A stretch of 33,063 nucleotides of DNA from an uncultured Eubacteriales bacterium (GTDB lineage: Bacteria > Bacillota > Clostridia > Oscillospirales > Oscillospiraceae), in assembly GCA_900548625.1 (NCBI GenBank), contig URLO01000019.1:1-33063 (forward strand), written 5' to 3'. A model generated the notes under the pieces. That model had not been told where the DNA came from. It saw only the letters and a program-made list of their open reading frames with translations, and did not search any database. Both the position numbers and the translations under genes were made by a program. The first letter of the stretch is position 1, and the number at the start of each line of letters is the position of its first letter. This document shows, one piece after another, positions 7,055 to 15,444 of the stretch.

Positions 7055-8418
7055 AAAAGCTCGCCTTTCGGGCATATTTCGCACTTGCGCTGGCTGCCGT
7101 GCTCTCACTCGGCGCGGTCGTGTTCAGCATCACCTATTTTGCAAAGGCAGACGATTGGGTGACCTTTTCCGGGAGCCCGCACGTCTACTCCGGCGCGAAT
7201 CTGAGCGTCGGCTACGTGGATGACCGAGGCGGCTCGCGCCTGCTGGACGCGACCTCCGGACGTGTCTACGCAGACAATGCGCAAACGCGCGCGTCCACGA
7301 TGCATCTGCTCGGCGACCGCTACGGCTATATCTACGCGCCGCTGCTCGGCGCCTACGCCGACAAGATGATCGGCTATGACAAGATAAACGGCCTGTACAC
7401 GCTCCGTGAGGAGTACAGCACCGCGACGCTCTCCATCAGCTCCGAGGTGCAGAACGCCGCTCTGGAGGCGCTGGCAGGCCGCCGCGGGACGATCGGCATC
7501 TACAACTACAAGACGGGTGAGATCCTCTGCGCCGTCACCGCGCCGAGCTATGACCCCGACAGCATGCCTGACGTGGAAAGCGACACGACGGGCGCATATA
7601 CCGGTGTCTATCTCAACCGCTTCTTCGATGTGACCTACACACCGGGCTCGATCTTCAAGGTGCTGACCGCCGCTGCCGCGATTGAGAACATACCGGACAT
7701 CGGCACACGGAGCTTTCAGTGCGGCGGCACGAACATCCTCGGCGGTCAGAAGATCGTCTGCGAAGGCGTCCACGGCACGATCAACTTCCAAAACGGCCTC
7801 GCCTACTCCTGCAACAACGTCTTTGGCGAGATCGCGGCGGAGCTCGGCGGCAAGACGCTTCAGAAATACGCCGAAAAAGCAGGTCTGACCGGCAGCCTTT
7901 CGTGCGACGGTTACCACACTGCCGCCGGGCGCGTCGATCTGCGCGGCGCCGGTGACGGCGACGTGGCGTGGGCCGGCATCGGTCAGTACACCGATCAGGT
8001 CAGCGCCTACGCCTTCATGCGCTTCATGGGCGTCATTGCAGGCGGCGGAGAGGCTGCGGAGCCGTATCTCATGGCCTCCATCCAGAAGGGCAAAAAAACG
8101 ACCTACACCGCAAGCCGCACCTCGACCGGGCGCGTTCTGGAGGCGGATACTGCAAAAACGCTCGCGTCGATGATGCGCTACGATGTAGAGCAGGTCTACG
8201 GCGCGTGGCAGTTCGGCAGTCTCAACGTATGTGCCAAGTCCGGCACCGCCGAGCTGGAGGGTCAGACCGCCAACGCCATGTTCGCGGGCTTTGTGCAGGA
8301 TGACGCCTGCCCCCTCGCCTTTGTGGTCTTTGTGGAAAACGGCGGCAGCGGCAGCGCCGTGGCCGCGCCCATTGCGGCGAAGGTGCTTTCGGTCTGCGCA
8401 GCGGAATTGCAGAAATAA
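7051..8418 (+). CDS. Penicillin-binding transpeptidase, partner of the SEDS protein (PbpA type)
   Basis: A 455-residue class B-like PBP that cross-links peptidoglycan stems outside the membrane. It has an N-terminal anchor (about residues 8-30), a short linker region and a transpeptidase domain at about 120-450. All three active-site motifs are present: SIFK at 200-203 (catalytic Ser200), SCN at 253-255 and KSGTA at 396-400. It is shorter than typical PBP2/FtsI because the N-terminal pedestal is reduced, as in the PbpA-like proteins paired with FHA-SEDS genes in Clostridia and Actinobacteria. AAGGAGG lies in the end of the SEDS gene, and the four-base overlap implies translational coupling and a fixed enzyme ratio. 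Confidence 0.93.
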   Translation: MKKLAFRAYFALALAAVLSLGAVVFSITYFAKADDWVTFSGSPHVYSGANLSVGYVDDRGGSRLLDATSGRVYADNAQTRASTMHLLGDRYGYIYAPLLGAYADKMIGYDKINGLYTLREEYSTATLSISSEVQNAALEALAGRRGTIGIYNYKTGEILCAVTAPSYDPDSMPDVESDTTGAYTGVYLNRFFDVTYTPGSIFKVLTAAAAIENIPDIGTRSFQCGGTNILGGQKIVCEGVHGTINFQNGLAYSCNNVFGEIAAELGGKTLQKYAEKAGLTGSLSCDGYHTAAGRVDLRGAGDGDVAWAGIGQYTDQVSAYAFMRFMGVIAGGGEAAEPYLMASIQKGKKTTYTASRTSTGRVLEADTAKTLASMMRYDVEQVYGAWQFGSLNVCAKSGTAELEGQTANAMFAGFVQDDACPLAFVVFVENGGSGSAVAAPIAAKVLSVCAAELQK

Positions 8419-8430
8419 TTGAAATAGTAC

Positions 8431-8459
8431 TTGACAATCGCGCTCGTTTTGTGTATTAT
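8431..8459 (+). promoter_or_regulatory. Strong SigA promoter of tRNA-Ser
   Basis: TTGACA (8431-8436), a 17-base spacer and TATTAT (8454-8459). An overlapping TATAAT lies at 8457-8462. It is about 40 bases upstream of the mature tRNA. Confidence 0.8.
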
Positions 8460-8500
8460 AATCGAGCTGTTTCGGAAATGACAGAGGCAGCCGATATCAT

Positions 8501-8592
8501 GGAGTGGTATCGAAGCGGTCATAACGAGCACGACTGGAAATCGTGTGACGGTCAAAAGCCGTCCGAGGGTTCGAATCCCTCCCACTCCGCCA
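8501..8592 (+). tRNA. tRNA-Ser (anticodon GGA)
   Basis: The acceptor stem GGAGTGG (8501-8507) pairs perfectly with CCACTCC (8582-8588). G8589 is the discriminator and CCA is encoded (8590-8592). The anticodon stem CACGA/TCGTG encloses the loop CTGGAAA, with GGA at 8536-8538, reading UCC and UCU. A long variable arm (GACGG with CCGTC) is typical of class II tRNA-Ser. The T arm is GAGGG TTCGAAT CCCTC. It is a single gene with its own promoter and terminator. Confidence 0.97.
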
Positions 8593-8634
8593 AAAGGAAC
8601 TCAAAGCCAAATGGTTTTGAGTTCCTTTCTTTTT
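8593..8634 (+). terminator. Rho-independent terminator of tRNA-Ser
   Basis: AAAGGAACTCAAA pairs with TTTTGAGTTCCTTT, followed by CTTTTT. It begins immediately after the encoded CCA. Confidence 0.9.
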
Positions 8635-8676
8635 GCCCGTTTTCAGCTCCCTATGAAAAAGTCGCTCTTTTTCAAA

Positions 8677-8705
8677 TTGAATTCACACTCCCGCTGTTTT
8701 ATGAT
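8677..8705 (+). promoter_or_regulatory. SigA-type promoter of the MerR-like gene
   Basis: TTGAAT (8677-8682), a 17-base spacer and TATGAT (8700-8705), 34 bases before the start codon. Confidence 0.6.
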
Positions 8706-8739
8706 ATTTACAGAAATCAAACAGCAAGGAGGCCCCATC

Positions 8740-9177
8740 ATGAAAGACAGATTCAGTATTGACGACATGGCTCTGATCACCAGACTTTCGACTCGCACCA
8801 TTCGCAACTATATCGCAGACGGGTTTCTGGAGGGTGACAAGAGCAGCGGAGCTTGGCAGTTCACAGCAGAACAGGTGGATGCATTTTTGCAGAATCAATC
8901 GGTCCTGCCGACACTGCGCTCCAAAAAGAATGCGATCGTGTATGATTTCTTAGGAACACCGCACAAGGAGCAGGATCGGATGTGCGTCGTGCTGGACCTT
9001 CCGTCCGATGCGGCGGGCCGCGCGTCTTTGCTCCTCTGCAAATATATGTGCGAGATTGAAGCGAAGTCCGAGCTGCACTTTGCCTCGGACAGCCCTGGTA
9101 AAACGTCCCGGATCATTCTGAGCGGGCGCGATTCGGATGTTATGGCGCTGCTGAGCCGCTATTACAAGGAACGATAG
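8740..9177 (+). CDS. Small MerR-like helix-turn-helix protein
   Basis: A 145-residue protein. Residues 5-55 form a MerR/excisionase-type helix-turn-helix (SIDDMALITRLSTRTIRNYI followed by an FTAEQVDAFL helix). The remainder, about residues 60-145, is an alpha/beta domain I do not recognise (VYDFLGTPHKEQDRMCVVLDL, SRIILSGRDSDVMALLSRYY). It could be a ligand-binding or dimerisation module. I set the start at the ATG preceded by AAGGAGG; a longer in-frame reading from 8545 would run through the tRNA. It has its own promoter and terminator and no obvious partner, so its target is unknown. Confidence 0.8.
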   Translation: MKDRFSIDDMALITRLSTRTIRNYIADGFLEGDKSSGAWQFTAEQVDAFLQNQSVLPTLRSKKNAIVYDFLGTPHKEQDRMCVVLDLPSDAAGRASLLLCKYMCEIEAKSELHFASDSPGKTSRIILSGRDSDVMALLSRYYKER

Positions 9178-9191
9178 GCCGCGATTTTATG

Positions 9192-9243
9192 ACAAGAGCC
9201 AGCCGCCGTGCAATCACGGCAGTTGGCTCTTGTTGTCTTTTTC
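9192..9243. terminator. Bidirectional terminator between the MerR-like and MATE genes
   Basis: ACAAGAGCCA plus CCGCCGTG pairs with CACGGC plus TTGGCTCTTGT around the loop CAAT. T-rich sequence follows on the plus strand, and a run of A on the other side gives T on the minus strand. It serves the two convergent genes. Confidence 0.8.
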
Positions 9244-9275
9244 GCGCGCAGAAAGGCGGGAGAGAGATTGTCCCG

Positions 9276-10649
9276 TCAGATCGGCGCCGTTTTTTTATTC
9301 TTCATTTTACGCCAGCAGGCGGCAAAATAGATGATCTCTGCCAGCGATGTGATGGTCCACGAGAAGGCATAGAGCAGGTACAGCGACGGAATCGAGTGGA
9401 AATACGCAAACACCGTATACACCCAGATCACGCGGAACACGCATGAGCCGAGCACCACGATGACCGTCGGCACAAGGCTCCTGCCGATGCCGCGGGAGGC
9501 CGCAATGGTACAGTCCATGAATGCACTGAGGGCATAGGAGAAGCACATGATGCGCATACGCAGCATCCCTGCCGCCACGACTTCAGCATCGTTTGTAAAG
9601 AGATACAAGAAGCCCTCGCCGAACCAAAGAAGTCCAAGTCCAACCAGTGCGCCGGACAGAAATGCATACGCCAGACTGACGTAATAGCTCCGGATCATGC
9701 GGTCGCGGTTGCCTGCGCCCCAGTTCTGCCCCATAAAGGTAGAGCAGGCCGTGTAGAACGCCGCCATGACGTTGTAGACGATGGAATCGGTGTTTGCTGC
9801 GGCAGAGTTGCCGGAGACCATTGTGGAATCAAAGGAATTGACGCCGACCTGAATGAACAGATTTGCCACGGCAAAGATCATATTCTGCACGCCCGCCGGA
9901 ACGCCCAGCGCCAGCAGCCGCGCGGTCTCCTCCTTGTGAAAGCGCATCTGCTTCCACTGAACGCGGCATGCATCCTTCATGCGGAGCATGTGCACAAGCA
10001 CAAGCACTGCGGAGACATACTGCGACACGATGCTCGCCAGCGCGACACCCTCCGCTGCCATTTTGCAGCCGATGACGAAAAACAGATTGAGCAGAACATT
10101 CAAAATGCCCGCCGCCGTCAGGTAGATAAGCGGGCGCGTCGTGTCGCCGTTTGCGCTGAGGACCGCGTTGCCGAAATTGAAAATGCCGAGGGCAGGCATG
10201 CCGAGGGCGTAGATGCGGAAGTACAGCTCCGCGCCGGGCAGAAGATCCTCTTTCGTCTTGAGCACGCGCAGCATCGGTCCTGCCAAAAAGAAGCACAGCA
10301 GGCTGATGATCACGCCTGCAAGCGTGCAGATCAGCAGCGAGGTATGAACCGCATTCTTTGTATCCTCGTCCTGACGCGCGCCGAGGTGCTGCGCCACACG
10401 GACATTGACGCCGCTTCCAAGACCGATCAAAAAGCCCGTGAACAGCGTCACAAGCGTTGTGGTCGAGCCGACCGAGCCGAGCGCCGTCGCATTTGCAAAC
10501 TTTCCAACGACTGCCACGTCCGCCATATTGAACATGACCTGCAAAAGCTGCGAGAAGATCAGCGGTACACTGAACAGGAATATATTTTTCCAGAGCGAGC
10601 CGTCGGTCATGCTGATCCCGCCGCGGCTGCGCGCCAACTGTTTCGACAT
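9276..10649 (-). CDS. MATE family multidrug/cation antiporter
   Basis: A 457-residue inner-membrane exporter with about 12 hydrophobic helices in two MatE repeats (residues about 20-230 and 245-445). The N-terminus (GSLWKNIFLFSVPLIFSQLLQVMFNMADVAVVGKF) and the internal FGNAVLSANGDTTRPLIYLTAAGILNVLLN are typical. Such proteins use sodium or proton gradients to export drugs or metabolites; the substrate is unknown. I placed the start at 10649 because AAGGAG lies 7 bases upstream. A longer reading to 10871 would run through the promoter and a hairpin. It is monocistronic, with a strong promoter and a bidirectional terminator. Confidence 0.92.
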   Translation of the reverse strand: MSKQLARSRGGISMTDGSLWKNIFLFSVPLIFSQLLQVMFNMADVAVVGKFANATALGSVGSTTTLVTLFTGFLIGLGSGVNVRVAQHLGARQDEDTKNAVHTSLLICTLAGVIISLLCFFLAGPMLRVLKTKEDLLPGAELYFRIYALGMPALGIFNFGNAVLSANGDTTRPLIYLTAAGILNVLLNLFFVIGCKMAAEGVALASIVSQYVSAVLVLVHMLRMKDACRVQWKQMRFHKEETARLLALGVPAGVQNMIFAVANLFIQVGVNSFDSTMVSGNSAAANTDSIVYNVMAAFYTACSTFMGQNWGAGNRDRMIRSYYVSLAYAFLSGALVGLGLLWFGEGFLYLFTNDAEVVAAGMLRMRIMCFSYALSAFMDCTIAASRGIGRSLVPTVIVVLGSCVFRVIWVYTVFAYFHSIPSLYLLYAFSWTITSLAEIIYFAACWRKMKNKKTAPI

Positions 10650-10715
10650 TACAATCGCTCCTTTTTTCTCTTTTAGATTCCCCGTGAAGCCGTCCCTCGC
10701 AGGCAAGCAGGCGCT

Positions 10716-10744
10716 ATTATACGCCGTTTTTTCATGCCCGTCAA
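10716..10744 (-). promoter_or_regulatory. Strong SigA promoter of the MATE gene
   Basis: On the minus strand, TTGACG (10739-10744), a 17-base spacer and TATAAT (10716-10721). The leader to the ATG is about 60 bases. Confidence 0.8.
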
Positions 10745-10833
10745 GCCATTTTCCGAAATACCGCACGCAAAGCTTTTTCCCTATCCCGCAGCGGCTGCAC
10801 TCTGACCGTCCGCCGTCCCTTGCAGACATCAAG

Positions 10834-10871
10834 TTGCCCCTCCGTATGCTTCGGTGCATACGGAGGGGCAA
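10834..10871 (-). terminator. Perfect 15-bp hairpin downstream of the GLUG-protein gene
   Basis: TTGCCCCTCCGTATG (10834-10848) pairs perfectly with CATACGGAGGGGCAA (10857-10871). It lies 43 bases past the stop of the 1509-residue gene. There is no T-run on either side, so it is either a processing or stability hairpin or an atypical terminator ending the RND/GLUG operon. Confidence 0.5.
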
Positions 10872-10914
10872 CGGTTTTACGATCTCATTCCGTCGGAGTG
10901 AGGAATCTGTCTGC

Positions 10915-13900
10915 TTACTTTTTCAGTGCGTCGATGACTGCCTGCGGCATGGAGACCTCGCGCTCCGCAAAGGTGATCTTTGCGCCAAGCGAGGCTTTCG
11001 CGTCCGCAACAACGATGTGAACGCTGCCGGAGCAACTGAGGCTGAGCGAGCAGAGTGTGCCGTCCTCTACGATGGCTTCGATGCGACCGGACTTCAGGGT
11101 AATGCTCTGCGCCTTGATATCCGGCGCAATGGCATACGCGACCTGCTGCATACCGTCCTCATCGAGCTCCAGCGAGTAGACATAGCCGTTTTCAGACTGC
11201 GCGCAGGCCGTTGTGCCGCTCAGCATGAGCTGATAAGCAAGGTCAATGAGCTTCGCCGCGTCCACAGCCGGTTTCGAGCCTGCGGTGATGGCGTATCCCG
11301 CCGCATCGCAGAGTGTGTCGCCGGAAAAGTAAACTGCCGCGCCGTTTTTGCTCACGCAGCCAATGTTCTGACCGGAGATCTTCTGCCGGTCGAAGCGGAG
11401 CGTATCGTTGACCACGATCGGGCCGCAGTCCGCAGAAAGTGCGATGTCTGCGGAATCACGTTCCCGTTCGCTGCGTGCGCTCCAAGCCTCCAGCAGACGG
11501 AACAGATCGTCCGTCATGCTCTCGCCCTCTGCGGCTTTTCCGGTCGCGATGGCGCTGCGCACTGCTTCTGGAAGCTGCGGCAGCTTGCCGCTGTCCTCAA
11601 TACGCGCCTCTGCATTCAGCGTCAGCGCATCCACAGACGCTGAAAAGCGAAGCGTCGTGAGCCGCCCGTCTGCGGAGACAGCCTCCACGTCCATGCTGTC
11701 CGGCCAGAGTGCGCGGTCCGTTCCGGGAAGCAGCAGCGCCATCAGCTCTGCCGTGCTGTCTGCGTCTGCGCGAAGCGCATACGTTTTGCTGTTTCCGCTG
11801 CCAGACACATCCGCATCGACCAGACGATAGAGCGATGCCGCCTTCGTGACAAGCCCGGCATAGTCCGGATATGCACCCAGCGAGTACGCCTTTCCGTTTT
11901 TCAGGTACACCGCGCCGTTTGCGTAGTAAAGCTGGACCTCGCCGCGCTGGATGCAGGTCACCGCCGTGCCGTCCACCCTCGTCCGGCAGACAGCGGCCTG
12001 CGTCTGAACGGTGTCGCCGTCCACAGACGCGGAGATGTCAAGCGTCATATACAGCGGGTCGCGCTCGTCGCAGCTTTTCAGCAGCCGGTACGCATCCAGT
12101 CCGTCGCGCATACCGCTGCACAGGAAAAATACGACTGCCGCAGCCAGTGCAAGCACCAGCACGATCACGACCGCGATCCACCAGCGGTGCTTTTTTTTCG
12201 GCTTCACCGCCACCGCCGTACCGCCGTCATGAGGCTCCGCTGCGCCGCTGCCCTCGCGCAGCAGCCGCAGCTCCTCCTCCGCACGCGCCAGCCGCTCCTC
12301 GGCAGACAGTGCGCGAGCCAGCAGCTCCGGATCGCGTTCGGCAGCCGCCGGCGCCTCAGCCGGAGCCGGAGCCGCCGGTGCAGGCTTTGCGCCCTCGGGC
12401 GCCGCGGCGCGCTTTGCGTGCCGGATGCACTTGCGGACGAACCACACAGCCAGAATGACGAGTCCCGCCAGCAGCAAGACTGCCAGCACCCACACCCACC
12501 AGATCACCACGGTGCTCACAACGGCAATGCGGACGTTCTGGCCGTCAAATGGGAATACCAGATAGCTTCCGACGATCTCATACGCGGCCTGCTCCCAGTT
12601 TCCGTCGTTTTCGGTATAGATCCTGAGGCGCTTTGTATCGCCGCCCGGTGCAAGATAGCGCAGCTTGTGGGCGCTGCCGCCGTTCGAAGCCTCCACACTC
12701 CACTGCTCAACATCCGCCCAGTTCATGGTGATCAGCGAAAAATCGCTCGTCCCGATGGCGGAAAAATAACTTTCGATGCGGCTTCCGAGACTTCCGGAGC
12801 GAATGTGGAACGCCCCCGGCGTCAGCGGCTCCGACGCGACCGTGATCGTGTCCGACTCGCTGAAATCCCCCTGCACCAGAAGAATGGCGCGGCCACCCTC
12901 CCGCACGGGCGTGGAGGCGATGGCGGGCATGTACGGCGTATAGACGGCCGTGACCGTTGTGTCAAAATGCAGCTCGGTCAGCTCGTCTCTGTCCCACACT
13001 GCGCTGTATCCCTCTTTTTCGGGGATCGACGGGAACACGTCCTCGTCAAAGCTGTCGCCGTAGTGGAACTGCGTGGAAAAGACCGTCTCGCCGTCTGCGG
13101 CAAAGCGCAGCGTGAAGGTACGCATTGCCTCCGGCAGGGTCTCTGCCTCCGCCAGCTCGTCAAAGCTGCACGGCTCCGCCTTGCCTGCGTAGCTCCGGCG
13201 GTTGACGCCGGCGAGCACATCGCTCACATAGTAGTTTTCAAGGAAATTGCCCGCGTCCGCGCCGGAGATCGCGCCGGAATACTGCTTGCAGTCGGTGATC
13301 TCCACCAGTGCATAGCATCCCGCCACCGTGCTGCCGCTGCCGGACACGTCCTTTGCAACGCCGGAGCCGACAATGCCGCCGACGTATTTCTGCCCGCTCA
13401 GCGACGTCTTTGCAAAGCAGCTTCGCACCGTGGAGCCGGTCGAGCCCGCGATGCCGCCGACGTAATTGCCGCTCTCGCTGGCGATCTCGCCGTAGGCCTC
13501 GCAGCCATCGATGAGGCCGAGATCCATCCGTCCGCAGACGCCGCCTGCATAGCTGCGCTTGCTGGTGACGATGCCGGTATTGACGCACTTTTGCAGGACG
13601 GCCCTGTACTCATACTGCCTCCGGTAGCTGTCGGAGAGGCTGCCGGAAACGTCGTCCTCGGGGTCGAGCGCATACTCGATCGCCATCGCACCCGCAATGC
13701 CGCCGGTGTTGATATCGCCGTAGACCGTGCCGCTGTTGGTGCAGCCGGAGGTCTTGCCGAGCGTGATCAGATCCACATCGACCGTGGACATATCCGTCAC
13801 CATGCCCGACGCGCCCTGCTGCGCCTCGGAAATGGCTTCAAAAATGGTATCGGAGAGCTCTCCGAATTTGTTGTTGATGGCGCGTACATCGTCCGCGACT

Positions 13901-15444
13901 GTACCGACTGCGCCGCTCAGCGCACCGTTCACCAGACTCAGCTGGCTTCCGATGCCGCTGATCGCCGACGTCAGCCCGCCGAGATCGGGTGCCGCGACGA
14001 TCTGCGTCGTCGCGTCCAGACTGCCGGACACATCGCCCGTATGGCCGATGTCCGCACCCGCAGATGCACCGATGTCAACGCTCGTGCCGCTGCCGTGACC
14101 GACGCCGATGGAGAACGATCCCGGCTCCTTTGTGACGGTGAGACCCGCGCCGCCGCCGTGCGCCACATCCGCGTCGATGGGATTGACCTCGCCGCTGAGC
14201 GTGGTCTGGGAGTCACGCGAGCCGCTGCCCTGGATCGTTGTATCGATCCCGGCGGTCAGCTTGATGTTCGACGCCTCCTGCATGGCGCTGTTTACATAGC
14301 CGGAAAGACCGTTGAGACGCGAGGTGACGCCGTTTGCGCTGCTCTCGGCATTGTTTGCCGCCTTGTTTACAAGGTCATTGAGCTCGTTAAGCTGCTTCTC
14401 GACCTTGCTCAAGGCACTCTCCGAGAGCTGCATCTCGATATACGGCTCGATCTGACCGGCAATGCCGCCCACGTCCTTGCGGCCGCAGACGCCGCCCTTG
14501 TTGGTGCAGCTTCTAATCTGACCGCAGCTTCTTCCCACGATGCCGCCGACGTTATAGCCGATGTGCTCGTGACCGATCGCCGCCGCGTTGGCGCAGTCGC
14601 GGATCGTGCCCGAGGAATAGCCTGCGATGCCGCCGGTATCCGTTGCGATGTTCGCCGTGTCCATCCGCGTCAGGCGCGTCAGATCCAGAGAAAAGTCCAG
14701 ATCGATGCGGCTGAGGTCGATGCTCGGATCTGTGCTTTCGATGTTGACGTACATATTATTTCTGCTGGCGGAGATCAGGCCCTGATTGGTGCCTGCCACA
14801 CCGCCGCTGCGGTTTTCACCGAACAGCGCGCCGCTCGTGCGGCAGAACCGGATGACGCCCGTGGCCGTGTTGAAGCCGGCAATGCCGCCCACGTCGCGCG
14901 TGCCGGTGACCGTGCCCGTGAAGGAGCAGCCAGAGATCGTGCCGTGATTCTCACCCACGATGCCGCCAACCGAGCCGGTATCCCCCTCGGGACTGACACT
15001 GCCCTCGACGTTGAGATCGCGGATGGACGCGCCCTCCTGAAGGACGCAGAAAAGGCCGGTCGGGGCGGCGCTGTCGGTGATCGAAAGGCCGCGGATCGTG
15101 TGGCCCGCTCCGAGGAAAACGCCGCCGAACGTTGCCGCCGGAACAAAGTCCGCGCTCTCAAGCGTAATGTCGCAGTCCAGAACAAAGCGTTTTCCCTGCG
15201 ACCATGTATCAAGCGTACACGAGGCGGTAAAATCGGCAAAGTCCTCGGCGCTTGCAATGTGGATCTCCTCCACAGCCGTGCTCTCGGCGTCTTCCGCCGC
15301 ATCGAAGGGCGTCTCCCCTGCCGCATCCGCACCTTGGGTGCTGTCCGCTTCGTCGGCGAGCACCCATGCGGGAACCGCCGCCGTCAGCAGCAGCACGACG
15401 CACAGCAGACCTGCAAGCAGGCGATACCATGTGTTATTCTTCAT
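10915..15444 (-). CDS. Giant GLUG-repeat cell-surface membrane protein
   Basis: A 1509-residue protein. Residues 1-30 are a Sec signal peptide (AGLLCVVLLLTAAVPAWVLA). GLUG-type beta-solenoid repeats (variants of GGIAG, GGIVG and DVGGIAG preceded by C-x-N/S motifs) cover about 105-335 and 565-740. Between them are two heptad-rich coiled-coil stretches (about 340-400 and 490-550) around a glycine/serine-rich segment (about 400-480). A beta-grasp, InlB-B-like repeat is at about 778-836 (LRFAADGETVFSTQFHYGD). Membrane helices are at about 975-1003 and 1087-1109, separated by a cytoplasmic Pro/Ala and coiled segment. Residues 1110-1509 form a second extracytoplasmic beta-rich domain. The start overlaps the RND exporter gene by 11 bases, with GGAGGAGG upstream, so the pair is coupled. 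The function is unknown; I infer a surface or periplasm-like partner of the exporter. Confidence 0.88.
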   Translation of the reverse strand: MKNNTWYRLLAGLLCVVLLLTAAVPAWVLADEADSTQGADAAGETPFDAAEDAESTAVEEIHIASAEDFADFTASCTLDTWSQGKRFVLDCDITLESADFVPAATFGGVFLGAGHTIRGLSITDSAAPTGLFCVLQEGASIRDLNVEGSVSPEGDTGSVGGIVGENHGTISGCSFTGTVTGTRDVGGIAGFNTATGVIRFCRTSGALFGENRSGGVAGTNQGLISASRNNMYVNIESTDPSIDLSRIDLDFSLDLTRLTRMDTANIATDTGGIAGYSSGTIRDCANAAAIGHEHIGYNVGGIVGRSCGQIRSCTNKGGVCGRKDVGGIAGQIEPYIEMQLSESALSKVEKQLNELNDLVNKAANNAESSANGVTSRLNGLSGYVNSAMQEASNIKLTAGIDTTIQGSGSRDSQTTLSGEVNPIDADVAHGGGAGLTVTKEPGSFSIGVGHGSGTSVDIGASAGADIGHTGDVSGSLDATTQIVAAPDLGGLTSAISGIGSQLSLVNGALSGAVGTVADDVRAINNKFGELSDTIFEAISEAQQGASGMVTDMSTVDVDLITLGKTSGCTNSGTVYGDINTGGIAGAMAIEYALDPEDDVSGSLSDSYRRQYEYRAVLQKCVNTGIVTSKRSYAGGVCGRMDLGLIDGCEAYGEIASESGNYVGGIAGSTGSTVRSCFAKTSLSGQKYVGGIVGSGVAKDVSGSGSTVAGCYALVEITDCKQYSGAISGADAGNFLENYYVSDVLAGVNRRSYAGKAEPCSFDELAEAETLPEAMRTFTLRFAADGETVFSTQFHYGDSFDEDVFPSIPEKEGYSAVWDRDELTELHFDTTVTAVYTPYMPAIASTPVREGGRAILLVQGDFSESDTITVASEPLTPGAFHIRSGSLGSRIESYFSAIGTSDFSLITMNWADVEQWSVEASNGGSAHKLRYLAPGGDTKRLRIYTENDGNWEQAAYEIVGSYLVFPFDGQNVRIAVVSTVVIWWVWVLAVLLLAGLVILAVWFVRKCIRHAKRAAAPEGAKPAPAAPAPAEAPAAAERDPELLARALSAEERLARAEEELRLLREGSGAAEPHDGGTAVAVKPKKKHRWWIAVVIVLVLALAAAVVFFLCSGMRDGLDAYRLLKSCDERDPLYMTLDISASVDGDTVQTQAAVCRTRVDGTAVTCIQRGEVQLYYANGAVYLKNGKAYSLGAYPDYAGLVTKAASLYRLVDADVSGSGNSKTYALRADADSTAELMALLLPGTDRALWPDSMDVEAVSADGRLTTLRFSASVDALTLNAEARIEDSGKLPQLPEAVRSAIATGKAAEGESMTDDLFRLLEAWSARSERERDSADIALSADCGPIVVNDTLRFDRQKISGQNIGCVSKNGAAVYFSGDTLCDAAGYAITAGSKPAVDAAKLIDLAYQLMLSGTTACAQSENGYVYSLELDEDGMQQVAYAIAPDIKAQSITLKSGRIEAIVEDGTLCSLSLSCSGSVHIVVADAKASLGAKITFAEREVSMPQAVIDALKK

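Noticed and set aside
10650..10871. A longer N-terminus for the MATE protein
   Set aside because: It would include the strong promoter at 10716-10744 and the hairpin at 10834-10871.
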